A DNA stretch of 10,477 bases from Bacteroidota bacterium (GTDB lineage: Bacteria; Bacteroidota; Bacteroidia; Bacteroidales; UBA1715). The position numbers and the translations under genes were made by a program. Below the pieces are notes generated by a model, which was not told the origin of the DNA, did no database searches, and worked only from the letters and a program-made list of their open reading frames with translations. The number at the start of each line of letters is the position of its first letter. The first letter of the stretch is position 1. The DNA is taken from assembly GCA_029266015.1 (NCBI GenBank), contig JAJUFK010000067.1, forward strand, positions 1-10,477, written 5' to 3'. Shown here one piece after another: positions 1 through 8,100 of this stretch.

Positions 1-1838
1 GCAATAGGTGGTACATTTTCTGAAATGCCATTGTTTTCATATGCTTCAACTTCAAATAGCGAATATCCCCAACCTGTAGCACGTTTTTTGAAAATAATTT
101 GAATATAACGACATGAAATAGGTTCAAATACTATATTTACCTCCGATTTTTGACCTTGACCAATGTTGAATACTGTTGTCCAATCTTGTTTGTTACTTGA
201 CACACGTATTTCGTATTGGTCGCCATACGCTGCTTCCCAAAATAATTTCATGCGAGAAATAGTTTGCTGTTCAAGCATATCAAATTCAATCCATTCATTA
301 TTGTTGTATATACTAGACCATCTGGTTGTTTTATCACCGTCGTTACATAAAGGTATACGTTTGATTGCATCTTCTTCGCTCGAGGCGGTAACATATGCAT
401 ATAATAATTTATTTGGTGATTGAATTATAGAATCACGAACAACTACGTTCCATTGCGAACGAGCTGTTTTCCCTCCAATGTCGGTACCGGTAATTATAAA
501 TTTGCTTAATCCAATAGAATCGGGTAATACAGAAATTGCAAGAATTGAATCGTTTACAATAGTTGCTATAGATGGTCCATCTGAATTAATTGTATATGAC
601 AGTTGTTTTTCGTCTTCAAAAAATTGGTTGAGGTTTATATATTGGGGAATAGGATTAGAATTTTTGAATAAAATTGTATCTTTTACTCGTGCAATATTTT
701 TGGGGGCATAGTTGTGGTTAGGATCTCGAGGAATTGTAATGAGATTGGGGTATGTTTTTTTGAGAGAATCTAATACATATTTCATGTCATTTAAATTTCC
801 GTTACCGTCATGTCCGGTATAGGTCCATCCCCAACCACCGGCATAACCGTTGTCTATTAAATAAGACATTGCTTGTGTTGTTGTAAGTTGTGATGAAGGA
901 GCAAATGGTTTTCCCGGTTGACGTATAATTCCAAGAGCTGCAAATTCACCAATTAATAATGGTTTATCTAATTGCCAATATTGCACAGGGTTATGAAAAG
1001 GAGAATATTTGTCGCCATAATAATCTGCATAATAATGAAGCATATAAAAGTCTTGATACCCATCGGTATCACCTCCTTTATCAAATAATTCGGCATTTGA
1101 ATAGTAGTTTTTTGAGCTATATATATTAGGTAAAGTTGCAGTAGCTATAGCATTCCAACTGCCATTTGAAACTTTTGCTTGAGGGTCGGTTCTGTGTATT
1201 GCTCCTGCACACCAATTGGTAAATCGTTGAATATATTTCATATCTACTTTTTCTATAAGTGGCCAATTTGCAATTGAAGTCATGCCTTCGGGCTCGTTAA
1301 AAATTTCCCAACACAATATAGCTGTATGGCTTTTAACTTTTTCTACCATAGGTATAAGAGCATAGTTTATATAAGCCATACTTGCCGCAGAGTCTTCAAG
1401 TAATCGTCTGTTTATTCGTAGCCTATTATTTGCATATATATCTGTTTCTGTATCCTTTTTCTTGTGCATCATATCAAATGACCATAAGCACAGACTTATA
1501 ACAATGCCGTGTTCTGCAGCTATATCAAGAGCTGTTTCTAAATTATTAAGTGCTTGTTCGCTTATGCCTATTACTGTGTCGTTAGCAAATGTAGGTGTGC
1601 TTCTGCCATCAACGTGTATCCACCAACGTACAGAATTTCCACCGGCATCTGATACATTTTTCATAATTGCAGTAAATGTTTCAGGATTAAATTGTGTTAA
1701 ATCGTTCCCAAATTGCATCCAAGCAAGGTTAATACCTGAAAAAAAATGTTCATGTCCCTTATGTTCAATATATTGTTGGCTATATACATTGCATATGTAA
1801 ACAAAACAAAATGCACAAGTAATAAGAATAGATTTCAT
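1..1838 (-). CDS. Secreted GH5-like glycoside hydrolase with Ig-like and F5/8 type C modules (C-terminus off window)
   Basis: The protein starts at ATG 1838-1836 and stays open to the left edge (612 complete codons). Residues 1-20 form a signal peptide with hydrophobic core ILITCAFCFVYIC, probably cut before Q21. The barrel, about residues 30-360, carries clan GH-A landmarks: R71 in VRWWIH, N181-E182 in WEIFNEPEG (acid/base), H268 in MLHYYAD, and E298 in LLIGEFAA (nucleophile). This pattern fits a retaining GH5 enzyme of mannanase or cellulase type; the substrate cannot be fixed by eye. An Ig/cadherin-like spacer (about 379-469) and an F5/8 type C discoidin module (about 475-601, CBM32-like, with NDGDKTTRWSS and CRYIQIIFKK) follow. 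After ENNGIS the chain continues outside, where more modules or a sorting signal may lie. It would act outside the cell on a polysaccharide. It is divergent from the giant CotH gene. Another GH-A family is the main alternative. Confidence 0.88.
   Translation of the reverse strand, partial: MKSILITCAFCFVYICNVYSQQYIEHKGHEHFFSGINLAWMQFGNDLTQFNPETFTAIMKNVSDAGGNSVRWWIHVDGRSTPTFANDTVIGISEQALNNLETALDIAAEHGIVISLCLWSFDMMHKKKDTETDIYANNRLRINRRLLEDSAASMAYINYALIPMVEKVKSHTAILCWEIFNEPEGMTSIANWPLIEKVDMKYIQRFTNWCAGAIHRTDPQAKVSNGSWNAIATATLPNIYSSKNYYSNAELFDKGGDTDGYQDFYMLHYYADYYGDKYSPFHNPVQYWQLDKPLLIGEFAALGIIRQPGKPFAPSSQLTTTQAMSYLIDNGYAGGWGWTYTGHDGNGNLNDMKYVLDSLKKTYPNLITIPRDPNHNYAPKNIARVKDTILFKNSNPIPQYINLNQFFEDEKQLSYTINSDGPSIATIVNDSILAISVLPDSIGLSKFIITGTDIGGKTARSQWNVVVRDSIIQSPNKLLYAYVTASSEEDAIKRIPLCNDGDKTTRWSSIYNNNEWIEFDMLEQQTISRMKLFWEAAYGDQYEIRVSSNKQDWTTVFNIGQGQKSEVNIVFEPISCRYIQIIFKKRATGWGYSLFEVEAYENNGISENVPPI
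36..416 (-). other. F5/8 type C (discoidin, CBM32-like) domain of the hydrolase
   Basis: Residues about 475-601 of the hydrolase. It shows the usual order of this jelly-roll family: an opening strand with VTASSEED, a calcium-loop-like NDGDKTTRWSS, then NEWIEFDM, an ISRMKLFWE strand, YEIRVSSNKQDW, and closing strands CRYIQIIFKK and GYSLFEVEAYE. Family members usually bind terminal sugars such as galactose or related residues. Here it probably anchors the enzyme to its glycan, which is an inference from its linkage to a GH5-like barrel. Confidence 0.85.
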
Positions 1839-1994
1839 AGAGTTATTGTTTTAATTTATTCTGTAAAATTATAATAAATCATATTATGTATAGCATATTA
1901 TCTTATCAAACAATTTGTATTATTTTATCAATATTGAATAATATATTTAAAATTGCGTGCTAATACTCAATTTTATATTTTGATAAAAAAAACG

Positions 1995-2028
1995 CACAAT
2001 TTAATGTTATTGAATTGTTAAAATTGTG
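1995..2028. repeat. Short inverted repeat next to the candidate promoter
   Basis: CACAATTT (1995-2002) and AAATTGTG (2021-2028) are perfect 8-base complements separated by 18 bases. The right arm ends exactly where the TAnnTTTG candidate begins. It could be an operator half-site pair or chance in AT-rich DNA; as a hairpin it would be weak, and there is no T-run arrangement to make it a terminator between divergent genes. Confidence 0.3.
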
Positions 2029-2036
2029 TAAGTTTG
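2009..2036 (+). promoter_or_regulatory. Candidate Bacteroidota-type promoter for the giant gene
   Basis: TAAGTTTG at 2029-2036 matches the Bacteroidota -7 consensus TAnnTTTG. The only -33-like element is ATTG at 2009-2012, with 16 bases between, shorter than the usual spacing of about 19, so the match is partial. Transcription from here would give a 5' leader of roughly 150-160 bases before ATG 2199. Other AT-rich sites could serve instead. Confidence 0.3.
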
Positions 2037-2198
2037 ATGTTCCCGAATTTTCATTTTTTTATAATAAAATTAATTGATTATCAAATTATAACAAATGTTA
2101 ATTTTTTTATAAAAATATATCGGGTTACGTATAAATTAATTGTCAAGAAATAGTTAAATATATAAAAAATGGGGGATTTTTTAATAGAGAGTGTGCAT

Positions 2199-5100
2199 AT
2201 GAAGAAATCGTTACTTGTATTGCTTCTGCTAATTGTAGTTTTTACACAAAGTTTTTCGCAAATTAAAATTAATGAAGTGCAATCGTCAAACACAAAGACG
2301 ATTAAAGATCCTGACTTTCAAGAATATGTGGATTGGATAGAATTATATAATCCTGGTACGAGCATTGTAAATATTGGTGGGTATTATTTAACCGATGATA
2401 AAGATGAACCTCGTAAGTGGCAAATACCTACAGGTACATCTATTGCTGCCAAAGGCTATTTACTTATTTGGTGTGATGGGAAAAATATAAATAGACATAC
2501 CAACTATAAATTAGGTTCTGATGGTGAACGTATAGTATTGTATTCAAATACTATGTTGTTTCAAGATTCTATCAAATTCCCGGAAATAGCAACAGATTTT
2601 ACGTATGGTAGAACAGTGAACGGAGCAGGTGAGTGGGCATTGTTAACAGCGCCAACACCGGGAGCTTCCAATGTTTCAACTGTTGTAAAAGGATTAGCAC
2701 CTAAACCTACCTTTAATATTCAAGGAGGTTTTTACACATCAAATCAATCGGTTACATTATCTACAACTATTCCGGGGGCTGTAATTAGATACACTACAGA
2801 TGGTAGTGAACCTACAGCGTCGTCCCCAATTTATACCGGAGCTATTACAGCACAAAAAACAACAAAAACAACTCAAAAATATGGTAATAATAGATTAAAT
2901 AAAACCGGAATTCAAAAATATGGATGGCCAAGCTCATTAACATATCCAACCGGATATTACGATGGTACACGTGAGTATGGTTTTGTAATTAAGGCAAAAG
3001 TGTTTCATCCCGATTATTTGCCAAGTTATACTGCCGGACAAACATATTTTATAAATATGCGAAAACCTACATTGCCGGTGGTATCTATTACTACTGATTT
3101 TAATAATTTTTTTAGTGCAGATACAGGTATTTATATACAAGGAACAAACGGTATTAGTAATGGTTATGTAACAGCCAATTGGTATCAAGATTGGGAACGA
3201 AAAGGACATATTGAATATTTTGATGCTACCGGAAGTCGAAAATTTGGTGTTTCTGTTGGTATTTCAACTTCGGGAGCAGTATCGAGAAGTTATGATTTAA
3301 AATCGTTAAACATTGTAATGCGAAATAAATATGAAACAGGAACAATGGAGTATCAACTCTTTGGTTCTGATGGTTTAAGTTCGTATAAATCAATTATGCT
3401 TCGCAATTCCGGTAATGACTGGGAAATGGGTAATTTTGCACGTGATGCTATTATTCAAAGTATTCTACGCGGACAAGTAGATTTAGAAACGCAAGATTAT
3501 CAACCGGTTGTTATGTATTTGAATGGCGAGTATTGGGGGCTTATAAATATGCGTGAACGATATGATGAAAATTTATTTGCCGGGTATCATTCATATGCTG
3601 AAGTTGGAGATATTGATTTATTGAAGATAGATGCCGATAAAAAAACATATGAAGCAAACGAAGGTGATACTGTGCGATACAAAGAAATGATGGCTTTTGT
3701 GAATGCAAACAATTTGGCAGTTCAAGCTAATTATGACATAATGCGTACAAAATATGTAGATGTTGACAATATGATAAATTATTATATCGCTGAAATATAT
3801 TGTCAAAATACCGACTGGCCTGCAAATAATACACGAATGTGGCGTCCACGCAGAGAAAACGGTAAATTTAGATTTCCATTGTATGATACCGATTTTGGAT
3901 ATGGATTATGGGGGGGAGATGCTTATTCAAACAATCTTTCAAGAGTAATGTCAACCACTGCCGATTATGCTTGGTCTACGGTATTATTTAGAAAAATGAT
4001 GGATAATGCTGATTTTAAAAATGAGTTTATTCAACGATATGCGTATATGATAAATACAGTTTACAGTACAACACGATTGAATACAATAGCAAACAATATT
4101 GAGAATACTATAAAAACAGAACGCGATACGTATAATGATGCTGAATGGACACGAAGTGTTAATTCTGCTTATAATACAGCATCAATGATTTCGTGGGGAA
4201 CAACTCGTATTGATCAAGCTCGTTCTCATATAAATTCACAATTTGGTAGCAAAGGGTGGCAAACATTAACAGTAAATTATACAGCAAGTCAAGGTTCTGT
4301 AACATTATGTGGATTACCTGTTACAGCAGGATATTCAGGACAGCAGTATGCAAATACACCAATTCGTATGAATGCAATTCCTGCCGATGGTTATAGATTT
4401 GTACGTTGGGAAAATGGCAGTGGAACAAGCCTTTCAACCGATCAACAATATTATTTGACAATAACTGCAGCATATACAATTAAAGCTGTTTTTGAAGCTC
4501 GACCTACTGTAACTAATTTGAAAATTAATGAAATAATGGCTTCAAATGCCACTGTTTATGCAAATGATTATGGTAAATATAATGATTGGATTGAAATTTA
4601 TAATGCAGGTACCAGTGCTGTTGATTTAGCCGGTTTATATATATCAGATGATGTTGCAAATCCTACAAAATATAAAATACCGTATGGTAGTCCTGAAAAA
4701 ACGACAATACCTGCCGGTGGATACAAAATTTTATGGGCAAATGGCGATAATTATGGTGGCGTATTATATTTACCATTCAAATTAAATAAAGATGGTGGTA
4801 TAATTTGTATTTCTCAAAAATCATCAACAGGAACAGTAACGACTATTGATAATATTACCTACGGTTCACAAATTACTGATTTGTCTTATGGTTGTTATCC
4901 TGATGGTAATGCAAATAAAATAATTTTTACTGCTCCTACGCCTGGTGCTTCAAATACAGTTCAAAGTGCTACGTTTATTGATGGGCTCAAAATTACCGAA
5001 TTTATGGCAAAAAATGCCTCAACTATAAAAGAAGAAACAGGAACATATGCTGATTGGTTCGAAATTCATAATACAAATGCAACATCTGTTGATATTGGAG

Positions 5101-8100
5101 GTTTGTTTGTGACAAATGATTTAACCAACCTAAATATGTATATGATTCCTAAAGGACAATCTTCTTTAACTACAATTCCGGCAGGTGGTTATTTAATATT
5201 ATGGGCAGATAAACAAATTAAAATTAATCCTAATCATGTAGATTTTAAACTCAATGCAGAGAAAGGGGATATTGCAATTGTTCAGTTACGAGGAGCTACC
5301 AATTATATTATAGACCAAGTTTCGTACACAAATCAAGGTGAAGATATTTCATATGGACGTTTTCCTTCGGTTACATCTAATTTCAGATATTTAGCAAAAC
5401 CAACCCCCGGTGCTGTAAATAACAATACTATTACAATACCGCAAAAAACAGGAATTACTATCAATGAAATATTAGCTTGGAATACGTCTACTGTTCAAGA
5501 TGAAACCGGAAGTTATGCCGATTATATAGAATTTTATAATGCAGGTACTACAGCTGTTGATTTAGGAGGATTATTTGTGAGTGATTCAGCTGGATATTCG
5601 TTAAAATACAGAATTCCACGTAATAATTCTACTGCAACTACAGTTCAACCTGGACAGTGGATAACGTTTTGGGCAGATGGAGATCCTAAACAAGGACCAT
5701 TACATTTTGATTTTAATTTAAACCAAGCAGGTGAAGATGTAGTACTTTCTCAAGTTACTGAAAATGGTTTGGTACAACTTGATTTAAAATCGTTTGGAGC
5801 ACAAACAGCTAATGTAAGTTTTGGCCGATTCCCGGAAACTGCAACATATTGGGAAACAATGTCGCCAACATATAATGCAAAAAATCAATCGGCAAATTCA
5901 AGTACAGCATTAAAAACTCTTACGTCATCTGCAGGTATTCTTACGCCAACATTATCTACATCGGTATATGAATATGTATGTATTTTACCTGCCGGAACTA
6001 CAGCCGTGCCAACTATTTCGGCAACTACACTTAACGTAAATGCTTCTAAAACTATTACGCAGGCTACTAATATTAGTGGTACAGCAAAGGTTACCGTAAT
6101 TTCTGCCAATGGACTTTATACACAAGATTATTTGATAACATTTTCGACTGCACCTTCGCCAGATGCCAGCTTAAAAACCTTAACTATTTCATCGGGTACA
6201 TTAAGCCCCGCCTTTAGTAGTACCACATATAATTATACAGCTACATTATCGAGTGCACGAATACCATTAGTTACAGCTGTTGCAAACAATCCAAATGCGT
6301 TAGTTGAAGTTGTGTATGCTACAAATACAACTCAAAATACTGTTATTACCGTAACAGCCGAAAGTGGTGCTAAACAAGTATATACTATTGCTCATAGTTA
6401 TTCAAATCCATCGCAAACTATTTATAGTTGGAGTGATAATTTTGATGATAATTTAGCTACGGATTTTACGGTTACAGGTACGAGCGCTACATATTATACT
6501 ATAACAGCTCAAAATCAAGAAATTCTTGTATCACAAGCTGCCGGGAAAACGGCATATCGTACATTTATTTATAATTTACCTTCAGGGTATTTGCTCGATA
6601 TGCTTAATAATTCTAATCCTGTTTTAACATTTAGTGTAAGAAGTGCTAAGGCTGTTGATATAAGGGTTGATTTGCGTGATGCAGATGGTAATGTTGGTAG
6701 TACAAATATTGTTACAAAATCTGTTGCTGCAGGAGCATCTACAACATTGACGTATGATTATACCGGAAAAAATACAAATATTGATAAATCAAGAGTGGTT
6801 GCATTGGTGTTTTATACCGACCCGGATATTACAGTAAATGAAGCAAAACAAATTTATATAGATAATATTACATTAGGAATTGCTTTGTCAAATAATGCAA
6901 ATTTGGCAACATTAACGGCAAGTGCAGGAACACTGTCGCCTACTTTTAATGCAAATACAACCAGTTACACCCTTACTTTACCTGCAGGAACTACAACTAT
7001 TCCAACAATATCTGCTACAAAAGCACAAACAAATGCTACCTTAGAAATAAGTCAACCAAATAATTTGTCGGGAACGGCAATTGTTAGAGTCACAGCTCAA
7101 GACAATGTGACTGTAAAAACCTATACCGTGCAATTAGTACAAACTCCTCAAACTGTATTAGGATTTACTGACCATATTATAAAACCGGGTATGCCGGGTT
7201 GGACTGAAAATTCTTCATTGTATAGTTTACAATATTTAGGAGGCGAAATAGCAGTGTCTTATTATAGAACTGCTGCCGGAGGTAGTGATGCTATAACATA
7301 TAATATAACCGATGCTGAAGCTAAAATATTGGATCTTACAGCAAATCCATATGTGGCTATTCGATTAAAAACTACTGTGCAAACAGATCTTAGAGTAGAT
7401 TTATTTGATAATAATGGGTATGTTACCAATGCTAGTCCTGTTATAAAATCAGCAAATGGCAATACATATGTAGATTATATTTTTAATTTTTCAGGAAAAT
7501 TTTCGCAAATATCTCCTACACAAACAGTTGCGTCAAATAATATACGTGGAATTAAAATGTATTTTGATAGTGGATCTACTACTCCAAAATCGGGCACAAT
7601 AACTATTGATAAACTTATTTTTGGAAACGAAGTTGTAATTCCTGTTAATAATCCTCCGGTAATTTCAACTATACCAAATCAATCAATTATGCAAGGGGAA
7701 ACATTTAATAATGTTTTGCTCAATAATTATGTAACCGATGATAGTACACCTGTTACGTCTCTTATTTGGTCGGTTAATACTTCAACTAATTTTAATGTTA
7801 CTATTACAAACAATGTTGCTACTATAGTACCAAAAAATTCTGCGTGGATAGGTAGTGAAACACTTACATTTACAGTACAAGATTTAGATGGAGCAACAGC
7901 ATCAAAAACAGCTACGTTTACAGTTACTGAACTTAAAATACCTGTAGAAAATGTTCAGTTTACACAAACATCTGTAAATGTTGCGCAAAATGCTACTATT
8001 GATTTATCCGGCTATTTGAGTATAACTCCTGCAAATGCAACAATTCAAACAATTACATGGACTGAAGCAAGTGCAAATGCTTCTATAAATACAGCGGGTG

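Larger units (their letters stand above)
1839..2198. promoter_or_regulatory. Divergent intergenic region between the two secreted-protein genes
   Basis: These 360 bases separate two start codons pointing away from each other, so promoters for both genes must lie here or inside the genes. The stretch is very AT-rich, with short ORFs only, no recognisable small gene, tRNA or riboswitch. Visible structure is limited to a 10-base palindrome TCAATATTGA (1928-1937), an 8-base inverted repeat (1995-2028) and one TAnnTTTG match (2029-2036). The last 160 bases before the giant gene hold no convincing ribosome binding site, as is common in Bacteroidota, where AT-rich upstream sequence often replaces it. 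No clear promoter could be placed for the minus-strand gene. Confidence 0.6.

Noticed and set aside
163..1800. Plus-strand open frames at 163-423, 478-711 and 1462-1800
   Set aside because: They are antisense to the hydrolase, whose catalytic and F5/8 type C motifs read clearly on the minus strand.
1816..1838. Lipoprotein signal for the hydrolase, since three cysteines lie in the first 16 residues
   Set aside because: No proper lipobox sits at the end of the hydrophobic core. C8 is too close to the start, and the VYS/Q site fits signal peptidase I.
1928..1937. Palindrome TCAATATTGA as an operator
   Set aside because: A single 10-base palindrome in very AT-rich DNA is readily expected by chance, and no second copy was seen.
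2169..2198. In-frame upstream ATG at 2169 as the start of the giant gene
   Set aside because: It would add MGDFLIESVH before a textbook signal peptide. It cannot be excluded, but ATG 2199 gives the standard MKK start.
2081..2293. Minus-strand 70-codon open frame overlapping the start of the giant gene
   Set aside because: It covers the signal peptide and LTD1 start on the opposite strand and has no recognisable motif or start context.
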